From: CAITWD01 sp963842065
Lineage (GTDB): Bacteria; Actinomycetota; Thermoleophilia; Miltoncostaeales; Miltoncostaeaceae
Length of the DNA: 64,000 nt
Reading direction: 5' to 3'
Assembly (NCBI GenBank): GCA_963842065.1
Contig: CAWJEW010000001.1
Location: forward strand, 38,970-102,969
Shown here piece after piece: positions 35,088 to 44,597 of this stretch. The notes under the pieces are model-generated. The model had not been told where the DNA came from. It saw only the letters and a program-made list of their open reading frames with translations, and searched no databases. Numbering within the stretch: position 1 is the stretch's first letter; every line of letters begins with the position of its first letter. Made by a program: the position numbers and the translations under genes.

Positions 35088-35152
35088 GGCGGTCACTTTT
35101 TTCGACCGTCGCGTGGTCCGTACGGCGCGTTTTTTGGGTTTGCCGTGCGGAC
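35088..35152 (+). promoter_or_regulatory. Tandem 5'-leader hairpins with U-rich loops
   Basis: Two stem-loops precede the DUF1097 gene. The first pairs 35088-35094 with 35104-35110 around a loop holding six T. The second pairs 35116-35126 (GTCCGTACGGC) with 35142-35152 (GCCGTGCGGAC), again with six T in the loop. CGTACGG at 35083-35089 can also pair with CCGTACG at 35118-35124, which would break both stems. Alternative pairing of this kind is typical of leader regulation, but no known riboswitch is recognised. Confidence 0.45.
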
Positions 35153-35190
35153 GCTTTCCTTCTTGTTTATCCATAAGGAGTCACACCTCA

Positions 35191-35856
35191 ATGGGTGCAC
35201 GAGCTCAAGCAATCCTGCCGCTCGCGATAGTGGTCGGCATTCTCTCGTTCCTGTGGACGGAGTTCTCGTTGAACTTCACGTTCCACTGGTACACGCTGTC
35301 CGGCACCGACACAGCCGGTTCGGTTGGTGTTCCTCATTCGTTTAATCTGATCCTCCCGACCGCGTTTATTGCGTGGGGGCTGTTCTTTTGCGCCGGTGGC
35401 GACAACGCTGCCTTTGGCAAGATCGTTGTCGCTTCCGTCTTCGGTTCCGTCGCCGCTCTGATCACGATGTACCTGTCGTACAAGACCGAGGCGTTTCCGA
35501 AGTTCTGGGGCATCGCGCTGTGGGTCGGCATCTTCGCCTTCATCCTCGTCGCGATCCTCATCGCTGGTGACTGGTACTACGTTGCCGGTACGTTCCCGGC
35601 ATTCGCGGCAGTGTTCCTCTGGTGGATCGCAACCGGCCTTGACGGCTGGGTGCCCAACGGCGGTGGCGACAAGAGCTCCGCCGCAGCGTGGACTGCTGCT
35701 AAGGGTGGTGGTGCAGCGGGCGGACTCATCTCCACAACGTTTGGTTGGGTCTGGTTCGATACACTGGTTACCCTGCTTTGCGGTTGCATCCTCGGCATCG
35801 TTTCGGCCAAGGTCGCCGCGCTTATCACCCCGAAGCCAAAGGCTGCTGAGGGCTGA
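35191..35856 (+). CDS. DUF1097 family membrane protein
   Basis: A 221-residue integral membrane protein with about six hydrophobic segments, matching the DUF1097 pattern: LPTAFIAWGLFFCAGGDNAAFGKIVVASVFGSVAALI. Function of the family is not established (YcdZ-like). AAGGAG lies 11 bases before the ATG. Codon choice differs from the neighbours: many T- or A-ending codons such as GTT, GCT, GCA and one ATA, in a region of lower GC. It occupies the position where whiA usually stands, which suggests acquisition or rearrangement. A strong hairpin terminator follows. Confidence 0.7.
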   Translation: MGARAQAILPLAIVVGILSFLWTEFSLNFTFHWYTLSGTDTAGSVGVPHSFNLILPTAFIAWGLFFCAGGDNAAFGKIVVASVFGSVAALITMYLSYKTEAFPKFWGIALWVGIFAFILVAILIAGDWYYVAGTFPAFAAVFLWWIATGLDGWVPNGGGDKSSAAAWTAAKGGGAAGGLISTTFGWVWFDTLVTLLCGCILGIVSAKVAALITPKPKAAEG

Positions 35857-35898
35857 CCATCTGGCCACACGGCGCTTGCGCCGAGTGAATGCTCCTTC

Positions 35899-35927
35899 GA
35901 AGGGGGGCCCGTTACGGGCCCCCCTTC
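35899..35927 (+). terminator. Hairpin terminator after the DUF1097 gene
   Basis: A 13-base perfect stem (GAAGGGGGGCCCG with its complement) around TTA, located 43 bases after the stop. No T run follows, which is common in high-GC actinobacteria. Confidence 0.75.
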
Positions 35928-36064
35928 GCCGTGGGCGACCCCTGAGCTCACCGGTACGTGCGGCCCGCGGTACCCGGTCGGGGCGGCCGGGTTCGCCGGC
36001 AAAGCCGCGCGAGGCCGTCTGGTAATCTCGCCGGACTGTTCCAGGAGTGCCACGAAGGGGCGAG

Positions 36065-37060
36065 ATGAGCGTACGCGTGGGGATTAACGGCTTCGGCCGG
36101 ATTGGTCGGAACGTGTTTCGGGCCGCAGCGGGCAACGACGACATCGAGATCGTCGCCGTCAACGACATTACGGACACCCCGACCCTCGCGTACCTGCTGC
36201 AGTACGACTCGGTCTTCGGCATCTACCCTGGGGAAGTCTCGGCCGACGGCGACGCGATCGTCGTCGACGGGCGCCGCGTCAAGGTGTTTGCCGAGCGTGA
36301 TCCCGGGGCCCTGCCCTGGGGCGAGCTCGGTGTCGACGTCGTGGTCGAGAGCACAGGTCTGTTTACCGAGCGCGACAGGGCGGCCGCCCACCTGGACGGC
36401 GGCGCCAAGAAGGTAATCATCTCGGCGCCGGCTAAGGGTCCGGACATCACCGTCGTCCTCGGCGTCAACGACGACCAGTACGACCCGGCCGTTCACCATG
36501 TCGTGTCCAACGCGTCATGCACAACGAACTGCCTGGCGCCGGTGGCCAAGGTGCTCGACGAGTCCTTCGGGCTGGTGCAGGGGTTCATGACGACCTGCCA
36601 CGCGTACACCAACGACCAGCGCATCCTCGACCTGCCGCACTCGGATCTGCGGCGCGCGCGTGCCGCAGCGCTGTCGATCATTCCGACCTCGACAGGCGCG
36701 GCCCGAGCGATCGGTGAGGTGCTCCCACACCTGAAGGGCAAGCTCGACGGCTTCGCCCTGCGGGTGCCGACCCCCGACGGCTCGATCGTCGACTTGACCG
36801 CGGAGGTCGGGCGTGAGACGAGCGTCGACGAAGTCAACGCCGCCATGAAGGCCGCGGCGGACGGCCCCCTCAACGGCATTCTCGGGTACACCGATGCGCC
36901 GATCGTCTCCCGGGATGTCATCGGCGACTCCCGCTCGTCGCTGTTCGACTCGAAGCTGACGATGGTCCGCGGGACGACCGTCAAGGTCGTTTCCTGGTAC
37001 GACAACGAGTGGGGCTACTCATGTCGCGTCGTGCAGCTCGCGACGCGGCTGCTGCCCTAG
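36065..37060 (+). CDS. gap: Glyceraldehyde-3-phosphate dehydrogenase
   Basis: A 331-residue NAD-dependent GAPDH. N-terminal Rossmann GINGFGRIGRNVFRA, active site SNASCTTNCLAPVAKVL with catalytic Cys, and CHAYTNDQ with the paired His. The C-terminus SWYDNEWGYSCRVV is standard. AAGGGG precedes the ATG at 36065. First gene of the glycolytic operon gap-pgk-tpiA-gpmI; pgk begins one base after its stop. Confidence 0.96.
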   Translation: MSVRVGINGFGRIGRNVFRAAAGNDDIEIVAVNDITDTPTLAYLLQYDSVFGIYPGEVSADGDAIVVDGRRVKVFAERDPGALPWGELGVDVVVESTGLFTERDRAAAHLDGGAKKVIISAPAKGPDITVVLGVNDDQYDPAVHHVVSNASCTTNCLAPVAKVLDESFGLVQGFMTTCHAYTNDQRILDLPHSDLRRARAAALSIIPTSTGAARAIGEVLPHLKGKLDGFALRVPTPDGSIVDLTAEVGRETSVDEVNAAMKAAADGPLNGILGYTDAPIVSRDVIGDSRSSLFDSKLTMVRGTTVKVVSWYDNEWGYSCRVVQLATRLLP

Positions 37061-37061
37061 C

Positions 37062-38255
37062 ATGGAACTCGTCGACATCACGAGCCTCGATCAGGACTTG
37101 ACGGGGGCCCGTGTCCTCGTGCGGGCCGACCTGAACGTACCGCTTGAGGACGGGCGCATCGCCGACGACGCCCGGATCGCCGCAAGCGTCCCCACCATCC
37201 GTGAGCTCTTGGGCCGCGGCGCCGCCATCGGCGTGTGCAGCCACCTCGGCCGGCCCAAGGGGCAGCGCACGCCGGAGTTCTCGCTGGCGCCCTGTGCGAC
37301 GCGGCTGGCCCAGTATCTGCAGCGTCCGGTCGACCTCCTGCCCGATTGTGTCGGGCCCGAGGTCTCCGCCAGGATCGAGGCGCTCGCGCCGGGCGAGATC
37401 GTGATGCTCGAGAACCTGCGCTTCCACGCCGAGGAGGAGGCCAACGACCCAGCCTTCGCTGCCGCGCTCGCGGCCGGGTTCACGCACTACGTCAACGACG
37501 CGTTCGGCGCGGCGCATCGCGCCCATGCGTCGACCGAGGCGGTGGCGCATCTGCTGCCGTCCTATGCGGGCCTGTTGATGGCGCGCGAGGTCGAGGCGAT
37601 CGGGGGGCTGCTCGAGCACCCGCGTCACCCGTTCGTCGCGGTGCTGGGCGGTGCGAAGGTCTCCGACAAGCTGCCGCTCATCCAGGCGCTGCTCGAGCGC
37701 TGCGACCGGGTCCTGGTCGGCGGGGCGATGTGCTTTACGTTTCTTGCGGCCAGCGGGGACCCCGTGGGAACCAGCCTGCACGAGGGGCCCGAGGCCCAGC
37801 AGATGGCCCGGGACCTGCTCGAGAGCGCGGTACGGCTGAACTGCATGCTCCAACTGCCGTCCGACGTGCTGGTCGCCGACCGCTTCGCCGGTGATGCAGA
37901 GCTGAAGGTCGTCGCCAGCGACGGAATCCCCGATGGATGGATGGGCGTGGACATTGGTCCCCGCACCGCCGCCACCTATCGCGAGGTGATCCTCGACGCC
38001 GGGACCGTGTTCTGGAACGGCCCAATGGGCGCCTTTGAGACGCCGGCGTTCGCCGACGGGACGCGCGCCATCGCCGAGGCAATGGTGGAGTCCTCCGGGG
38101 CCACGGTGGTCGGCGGCGGGGACTCCGGCGCCGCGGTGGCGCAGTTCGGGTTCGCGGACGCGTTCACGCACGTCTCCACGGGGGGCGGTGCAGCGCTCGA
38201 GATGATGGAAGGTCGCGTGCTGCCGGGAGTCGCCGCACTTCAGCGTCGGGGGTAG
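37062..38255 (+). CDS. pgk: Phosphoglycerate kinase
   Basis: A 397-residue kinase forming ATP from 1,3-bisphosphoglycerate. Motifs: VLVRADLNVPLEDGRI at residue 17, CSHLGRPKG, LENLRFHAEEE, VAVLGGAKVSDKLPLI, and the nucleotide loop TVVGGGDSGAAVAQFG near the C-terminus. It lies one base after gap and two bases before tpiA, so the genes are co-transcribed. Confidence 0.96.
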   Translation: MELVDITSLDQDLTGARVLVRADLNVPLEDGRIADDARIAASVPTIRELLGRGAAIGVCSHLGRPKGQRTPEFSLAPCATRLAQYLQRPVDLLPDCVGPEVSARIEALAPGEIVMLENLRFHAEEEANDPAFAAALAAGFTHYVNDAFGAAHRAHASTEAVAHLLPSYAGLLMAREVEAIGGLLEHPRHPFVAVLGGAKVSDKLPLIQALLERCDRVLVGGAMCFTFLAASGDPVGTSLHEGPEAQQMARDLLESAVRLNCMLQLPSDVLVADRFAGDAELKVVASDGIPDGWMGVDIGPRTAATYREVILDAGTVFWNGPMGAFETPAFADGTRAIAEAMVESSGATVVGGGDSGAAVAQFGFADAFTHVSTGGGAALEMMEGRVLPGVAALQRRG

Positions 38256-38257
38256 CC

Positions 38258-39010
38258 ATGCAGGGTCGTCGCCCGCTGATCGCGGGGAACTGGAAGATGC
38301 ACAAGACCCTCGCCGAAGCACGGGAATGGTGTGCCGGCTTCACGACCCGCCTGCCTGTGCCGCCGCCGGGCGTCGATGTGGCCGTCTGCCCGCCGTTCAC
38401 CGCCCTCGAGGCCGTTTCGGCGGCGTTGCGCGGCCATCCGGCCTGGGTCGCCGCGCAGACGATCAGTGACCAGCCCAGCGGTCCGCACACCGGCGAGGTC
38501 TCGGCCGCGATGGTCTTCAGCTGCGGAGCGCGGGGAGCGATTCTCGGGCACTCGGAGCGGCGGGCGATGGGCGAGACCGACGCGATGGTTGCCTCGCGTG
38601 TGCGCGCTGGGCTTGATGCAGGCCTGCGCCCGATCATCTGCGTCGGCGAGTCGCTCGATGAGCGCGAGGCTGGCGTGACGTCCGAGGTTCTGACTGCGCA
38701 GCTGGCCGCCGTGCTCGCCGTCGTGCGGCCGAAGGAAGTGGACCGCATCGTGATCGCCTATGAGCCGATCTGGGCGATCGGCACCGGACGCACGGCGACG
38801 CCCGAGATGGCGCAGGAGACGATTGCCGGCGCCCGCGAGTCGGCCGCGTCGCGTCTGGACGCGAACCGGCTGCGGATTCTGTACGGCGGCAGCGTGACGC
38901 CGACCTCCGCGCGCGAGCTGCTGGTCTCGCCGGATATTGACGGGGCGCTGGTCGGCGGAGCGAGCCTCGATCCCGAAAGCTTCGCCGTGATCATTGAGGC
39001 GGCAGGATGA
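38258..39010 (+). CDS. tpiA: Triosephosphate isomerase
   Basis: A 250-residue TIM barrel. Catalytic Lys in GNWKMHKT, His in ILGHSERRAMGE, Glu in AYEPIWAIGTGRTATPE, and the phosphate loop LYGGSVTP and LVGGASLD. The usual AQN near residue 68 reads AQT. The TGA overlaps the ATG of gpmI by four bases. Confidence 0.96.
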   Translation: MQGRRPLIAGNWKMHKTLAEAREWCAGFTTRLPVPPPGVDVAVCPPFTALEAVSAALRGHPAWVAAQTISDQPSGPHTGEVSAAMVFSCGARGAILGHSERRAMGETDAMVASRVRAGLDAGLRPIICVGESLDEREAGVTSEVLTAQLAAVLAVVRPKEVDRIVIAYEPIWAIGTGRTATPEMAQETIAGARESAASRLDANRLRILYGGSVTPTSARELLVSPDIDGALVGGASLDPESFAVIIEAAG

Positions 39011-40525
39011 GGGCTGTCGCACGCGGTCCGCTGGTCCTGGTGGTCATCGATGGCTTTGGCATCGCGCCGCCCGGACCCGGCAACGCGGTCTCGCTTGCGC
39101 GCACCCCGAACCTCGACGCGCTTGCTTGTGAGGGATCTTCGAGCCAGCTGGTTGCGTCCGGCCTGGCGGTGGGGCTGCCCGAGGGGCAGCAGGGCAACTC
39201 TGAGGTCGGGCACCTGAATCTCGGCGCCGGCCGGCGGGTCCCGCAGATGCTCGTGCGCATCGATGAGGCGATCGCCTCGGGGGATCTGGCCCGGAGTCCA
39301 GTCCTCGCCGAGGCGCTGCGGGTCGGCCGCGAGCGAGCGCTGCACCTGGTCGGGCTCGTCGGCGACGGCGGCGTCCACGCGGCCTCGCGCCATCTGCTGG
39401 CGCTGATCCGGATCGCTCGCGAGGCGGGAGTCGAGCGGATCTACGTGCACGCGTTCACCGATGGGCGCGACACGCGCCCCGACGCGGGCCTCGCCGCCAT
39501 CGAGCAGATCGAGGCGCTCGCCCCGGTCGCAACGGTCTGCGGGCGCTATTTCGCGATGGACCGCGACAAGCGCTGGCAGCGCACCGGCACCGCGTATGAC
39601 GCGATAGTCTGGGGTCAGGCCGAGCAGCATGCGGCGACCGGCGCCGACGCGGTGCGTCGGTCCTACGCGGCCACCGTCGGCGACGAGTTCATTGCAGCGA
39701 CGGTCGTCGGGGATCCCAAGCTCGGGCGCGTGCGCGACGGCGACGCGGTGCTGTATTTCAACTTCCGCCCGGACCGGGCGCGTCAGCTGACCCAGGCCCT
39801 CACGCAGCCTGATTTCGACGGATTTGACCGGGGGCCGAACCCGCCGCGGGTGCATTTCACGTCGATGACCCGGTACAACCGCGAGTGGGACCTGCCGGTG
39901 CTATTCGACACCGAGGACGTGCGACAAGGGCTCGCCGAAGCCGCCAGCACCGCCGGCCGGCGTCAGCTGCACGTGGCCGAGACAGAGAAGTACGCCCACG
40001 TCACGTTCTTTTTCAACGGTGGCCGCGAGGCCCCCTTCGACGGCGAGGACCGGATTCTGGTGCCCTCGCCACAGGATGTCGCCACCTACGACCAGGCACC
40101 CGCGATGAGCGCGGCCGGCGTGCGCGACGCGGTCGTAGCGGGACTCGACCAGCCGTATGAGTTGTTCGTGGTCAACTTCGCCAATGCGGATATGGTGGGG
40201 CACACCGGCGTGATCCCTGCCGCCGTGGCCGGGATCGAGACCGTCGACAGCCTGTATGGGCAGCATCCGCGCGGCGGTCGCCGCCAAGGGTGGCCTTCTG
40301 GTCGTGACGGCCGATCACGGCAACAGCGAGGCAATGCTTGAACCTGACGGCTCGCCCAATACCGCGCACACGACGAACCCTGTGCCGCTCTGGATCGACC
40401 GGGCGGGTCTCCGGCTTGGCTCGGGCGTGCTAGGCGACGTCGCTCCGACGGTGTGCGCGCTAATGGGCTGGGACGTGCCGACGGAGATGACGGGAGCGTG
40501 CCTGGTGGACCGCGCCCCGGCATAA
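39007..40525 (+). CDS. gpmI: 2,3-bisphosphoglycerate-independent phosphoglycerate mutase (apparent frameshift)
   Basis: GpmI interconverts 3- and 2-phosphoglycerate with two Mn ions. The N-terminal part has VVIDGFGIAP and GNSEVGHLNLGAGR with the phosphoserine, plus HAFTDGRDTRP, FNFRPDRARQL and NFANADMVGHTG. After GIETVDS near 40251 the frame shifts by one base and continues as CMGSIRAAVAAKGGLLVVTADHGNSEAM to a TAA at 40523. Joined, it is about 505 residues, the normal length. TADHGN carries metal ligands, so the truncated product would be inactive. An extra C at 40251-40252 is the simplest cause. Confidence 0.88.
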
Positions 40526-41308
40526 CCACCGGGATCGGTACGGCCAGGACCTGCTTGAGCTGGTGCGCGCGCCGCGGCTGTCATGCAGGCCTCCGATGCC
40601 AGCGGTGCTTCAGACGTCGTCGTGACCGCCCCCGGCGTTCACCTGACCCGTGGCGTCACACGGCTGGCGGTCGTGCGCGTTCACCCGCCGCCGCCCGGCT
40701 CACGTGGAGCGCCGACTCGGCTGCTCGCTCATATCGTCGACACGTGACGTCCCTGACATCGGTACGAAGGCGCCGGCCCGCTCCGGCATTGCTCCAGCCG
40801 TTGGCACCGCGGCTCGGATCAACTTGTTGGAGCGCTGAACGATGCAACTTCTCCTGGGAGGCGTGATCAGCGCGCTGGTCCGGATCGGATCGTCGCGAGC
40901 ATGTCGGCGTTCCGGGTCGCCGGAAGGCGTTGTCCCTGCTACCGAATGCCCCACGCGCGCGCTCCCTCAGCCGATGGGCATGCCCGGAATGACGTCGTCC
41001 GATGACGGCGTTCCTACCACGCGCACCGCCGCTCAAGCGTGTGTACATATCGACTGAGAGACTGGGTCGGATCGGTGCAGGGGCGGCGGTATGCGGACGC
41101 AGCGCCTCGCACGGGTGCACATGACGGTTCCCCCCGGCACGCGGGCGGGGCGCGGGCGACCGATGCCGCGCCGAACGCCCCGCTGTGCTCGGGTCGGTCG
41201 CGCGGAGACCACGCGTCTCGGTGCGATTTCGGCGGTGACGGAGCCCCCCAACGCAGGGCTATCGCGACTTTGCGGATGGTGTGGCGTCTCGCGACGTACC
41301 GTCCGGAT
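40526..41308. other. Long stretch without a recognisable gene
   Basis: Between gpmI and the first collagen-like gene about 780 bases hold only overlapping open frames without domain content or ribosome binding sites. secG, often the next gene after the glycolytic cluster, is not seen. Nothing else is supported. Confidence 0.5.
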
Positions 41309-41339
41309 GTCTAGGTCGCGTACGTGGAAATGGGGGGGT
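41309..41339 (+). promoter_or_regulatory. Conserved upstream element of collagen-like gene 1
   Basis: GTCTAGGTC, four bases, ACGTGGAAATGGGGGGGT. The same 31-base layout lies upstream of the second collagen-like gene. In both, an ATACTCG motif follows about 21-22 bases later (41361), possibly a -10 region. The surrounding sequence is otherwise poorly conserved, so the element is probably functional. Confidence 0.5.
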
Positions 41340-41416
41340 GCAGGGATGTGGCGAGAGCTAATACTCGCAGGGCAGTAGGTCCTGCCACGTCGCATCTGAA
41401 TTTACTGGAGCCAGGC

Positions 41417-44400
41417 ATGAAGCCCTTGAACCGCAAACAACGCTGGACCGTTGCCGCAGCGGTCTCTGGCGCGGTTGTCGCCGGTAGCGCGTTGGCGCTC
41501 GGGGCGACGTCCTCGTCATCGTCGATCACGTTCTGCCTGGCCGGTGGGTCAAACCCGGCGGTGCATCTGGCGTCCTCAACCGGTACCGGCACCTGTCCGT
41601 CTGGGTACACGACGTTTACGTGGACACCGACGGGCAAGACCGGAGCGACCGGTGCCACGGGTCCTGCCGGTGCCAAGGGTGCAACCGGCGCCACGGGTCC
41701 TGCTGGTGCGACCGGTGCCAAGGGTACAACCGGCGCCACGGGTCCTGCTGGTGCGACCGGTGCCAAGGGCGCAACGGGTGCCACCGGTATCCAGGGTATC
41801 CAGGGAATTCAGGGCGCAACTGGCGCGCAAGGGCCCGCCGGGGTGCAGGGTGCCGGTACAGTCGGTGCAACCGGCGCCACGGGCGCAACGGGCGCCACTG
41901 GTGCTCAGGGCCTGATGGGCCCAGAGGGTCCGGCCGGTGCCACGGGCGCGAGCGGTGCCACGGGCGCGAGCGGTGCCACGGGCGCGAGCGGTGCCACGGG
42001 CGCAACTGGCGCGCAAGGGCCCGCCGGGGTGCAGGGCGCGGGTACAGTCGGAGCCACGGGCGCGATTGGTGCCACGGGCGCGACCGGTGCCACTGGCGCT
42101 GACGGCGCTCAGGGCATTCAGGGACTTCAGGGTGCCACCGGCGCTGACGGCGCGGTGGGTGCCACCGGTGCCGACGGAGCAGTTGGTGCCACGGGCGCTG
42201 ACGGCGCAGTTGGCGCGACCGGTGCCCAGGGTATCCAGGGCCTGATGGGTCCGCAGGGTCCGGCCGGTGCCGACGGCGCTGTGGGTGCCACCGGCGCGAC
42301 TGGCGCAGCGGGTGCCGACGGCGCGGTGGGCGCAACTGGTGCTGACGGCGCTCAGGGCATTCAGGGAATTCAGGGCGCAACCGGTGCCACTGGCGCTGAC
42401 GGCGCTCAGGGTGTGCAGGGTGCCACCGGCGCTGACGGCGCTCAGGGCGCAACCGGTGCCCAGGGCGACCAAGGTATCCAGGGTATTCAGGGCGCAACCG
42501 GCGCAGCGGGTGCCGACGGGGCAGTGGGTGCCACGGGTGCTGACGGCGCAGTTGGCGCGACCGGTGCCGACGGTGCCCAGGGCCTGATGGGTCCGCAGGG
42601 TCCGGCCGGTGCCGACGGCGCTGTGGGTGCCACCGGCGCGACTGGCGCAGCGGGTGCCGACGGCGCGGTGGGCGCAACGGGCGCTCAGGGCATTCAGGGA
42701 ATTCAGGGTGCAACCGGCGCTGACGGCGCCCAGGGTGTGCAGGGTGCCACTGGCGCTGACGGAGCGGTGGGTGCCACGGGCGCTGACGGCGCCCAGGGTA
42801 TCCAGGGCATCCAGGGTGCAACCGGCGCTGACGGCGCTCAAGGCATTCAAGGAATTCAGGGTGCCACCGGCGCTGACGGCGCTCAGGGTGTGCAGGGTGC
42901 CACGGGTGCTGACGGCGCAGTTGGCGCGACCGGTGCCCAGGGCATCCAGGGCCTGATGGGTCCGCAGGGTCCGGCCGGTGCCGACGGCGCTGTGGGTGCC
43001 ACCGGCGCGACCGGTGCCACCGGTGCTGACGGCGCTCAGGGCATTCAGGGAATTCAGGGTGCCACCGGTGCCGACGGCGCGGTGGGTGCCACCGGCGCTG
43101 ACGGCGCTCAGGGCATTCAGGGACTTCAGGGTGCCACCGGCGCTGACGGCGCGGTGGGTGCCACCGGTGCCGACGGAGCAGTTGGTGCCACGGGCGCTGA
43201 CGGCGCAGTTGGCGCGACCGGTGCCCAGGGTATCCAGGGCCTGATGGGTCCGCAGGGTCCGGCCGGTGCCGACGGCGCTGTGGGTGCCACCGGCGCGACT
43301 GGCGCAGCGGGTGCCGACGGCGCGGTGGGCGCAACTGGTGCTGACGGCGCTCAGGGCATTCAGGGAATTCAGGGCGCAACCGGTGCCACTGGCGCTGACG
43401 GCGCTCAGGGCGCTACCGGTGCCCAGGGCGACCAAGGTATCCAGGGTATTCAGGGCGCAACCGGCGCAGCGGGTGCCGACGGGGCAGTGGGTGCCACGGG
43501 TGCTGACGGCGCAGTTGGCGCGACCGGTGCCGACGGTGCCCAGGGCCTGGTGGGTCCGCAAGGTCCGGCCGGTGCCAACGGCGCGACCGGCGCGACGGGT
43601 GCCACCGGTGCCCAGGGTGTGCAGGGCGCCACCGGCGCCACCGGCGCCACCGGCGCCCAGGGTGTGCAGGGTGCCACCGGCGCCACCGGCGCCACCGGCG
43701 CCCAGGGTGTGCAGGGTGCCACCGGCGCCACCGGTGCCCAGGGTGTGCAGGGTGCCACCGGCGCCACGGGTGCCACCGGCGCCCAGGGCCTGGTGGGTCC
43801 GGTAGGTCCGGCCGGTGCCACGGGCGCGACCGGCGCGACCGGTGCCACGGGCGCCACCGGTGCGACCGGTGCGCAGGGTCCGGCCGGCGCGACCGGAGCC
43901 ACCGGCACTGGCTACTACGCAACGTCGACGTCAAGCATCACGATCGGGACCGGGTCGAAGACGTTCACGACCCAGGCGGGTCTCGCGTACAGCGCCGGCG
44001 CGTTCGTCCAGGTCACCGACCAGTCGACCTCGACGGACTACATGCAGGGCACCGTCACGAGCTACAGCGGCACGACGCTCGTTGTCAATGTCACCGCGGT
44101 CGGCGGCTCCGGCACGCTAGCCTCGTGGTACATCAACCTCGCGGGCGTAACGGGTGCCACCGGGGCAACGGGTGCGGCTGGCACGAATGGAACGAATGGC
44201 GCAGCTGGCGCAACCGGCGCAACGGGTGCGACCGGCGCAATGGGTGCGGCCGGCTCGAATGGGTCGGACTCTGTCTACAGCAACGGTGGCACGCTGGAGG
44301 CTGACCACGTCGTCGCGGGTAGCGTAACGTTCACCGCTGCGACGGCTACCGTGACCTTCAGCGGACTTGCGGTGTTCACGAACAACGCTTACTTCTGCAC

Positions 44401-44524
44401 CGTTACGGACACAACCCAGCTCTCGGGTACGAGCCAGTCGGTTGTGACGGCAAAGGCCTCGACCAGCATCACCCTTGCCGGCGCGACCGGTAACGTCGCG
44501 AACTACATCTGTGTCGGGAACTGA
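41417..44524 (+). CDS. Secreted collagen-like protein 1 (GAT/GAD triplet repeats)
   Basis: A 1035-residue protein. The first 30 residues form a signal-type sequence (basic start KPLNRKQR, core VAAAVSGAVVAGSALALGA). A short globular part with two cysteines (FCLAGG and GTGTC) precedes about 760 residues of Gly-X-Y repeats dominated by GAT, GAD, GAQ, GIQ, GPA. Non-collagen segments follow around residues 833-912 (GYYATSTSSITIGTGSKTF) and at the C-terminus (SDSVYSNGGTLEADHVVAGSV to NYICVGN), probably for trimerisation or attachment. Bacterial collagens form surface fibres or stalks. CTGGAG lies 8 bases before the ATG; a terminator hairpin follows. Confidence 0.85.
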   Translation: MKPLNRKQRWTVAAAVSGAVVAGSALALGATSSSSSITFCLAGGSNPAVHLASSTGTGTCPSGYTTFTWTPTGKTGATGATGPAGAKGATGATGPAGATGAKGTTGATGPAGATGAKGATGATGIQGIQGIQGATGAQGPAGVQGAGTVGATGATGATGATGAQGLMGPEGPAGATGASGATGASGATGASGATGATGAQGPAGVQGAGTVGATGAIGATGATGATGADGAQGIQGLQGATGADGAVGATGADGAVGATGADGAVGATGAQGIQGLMGPQGPAGADGAVGATGATGAAGADGAVGATGADGAQGIQGIQGATGATGADGAQGVQGATGADGAQGATGAQGDQGIQGIQGATGAAGADGAVGATGADGAVGATGADGAQGLMGPQGPAGADGAVGATGATGAAGADGAVGATGAQGIQGIQGATGADGAQGVQGATGADGAVGATGADGAQGIQGIQGATGADGAQGIQGIQGATGADGAQGVQGATGADGAVGATGAQGIQGLMGPQGPAGADGAVGATGATGATGADGAQGIQGIQGATGADGAVGATGADGAQGIQGLQGATGADGAVGATGADGAVGATGADGAVGATGAQGIQGLMGPQGPAGADGAVGATGATGAAGADGAVGATGADGAQGIQGIQGATGATGADGAQGATGAQGDQGIQGIQGATGAAGADGAVGATGADGAVGATGADGAQGLVGPQGPAGANGATGATGATGAQGVQGATGATGATGAQGVQGATGATGATGAQGVQGATGATGAQGVQGATGATGATGAQGLVGPVGPAGATGATGATGATGATGATGAQGPAGATGATGTGYYATSTSSITIGTGSKTFTTQAGLAYSAGAFVQVTDQSTSTDYMQGTVTSYSGTTLVVNVTAVGGSGTLASWYINLAGVTGATGATGAAGTNGTNGAAGATGATGATGAMGAAGSNGSDSVYSNGGTLEADHVVAGSVTFTAATATVTFSGLAVFTNNAYFCTVTDTTQLSGTSQSVVTAKASTSITLAGATGNVANYICVGN

Positions 44525-44567
44525 CCATAGGGTCCAGACGTAAACCCCCAACGCTGGGGATGTGCTT

Positions 44568-44597
44568 CGAACGGGAGGCTTTCGGGCCTCCCGTTCG
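44568..44597 (+). terminator. Hairpin terminator after collagen-like gene 1
   Basis: An 11-base perfect stem (CGAACGGGAGG and its complement) around an 8-base loop, 43 bases after the stop, followed by GCGTTTCCC. Confidence 0.75.

Noticed and set aside
41576..43561. Long antisense frames within the collagen-like genes (also 45336-46805)
   Set aside because: Shadows of the Gly-X-Y repeat; low-complexity products without start signals.
41640..43900. Regular short repeats suggestive of a CRISPR array
   Set aside because: The period follows in-frame Gly-X-Y codons, not repeat-spacer units, and no cas genes are present.
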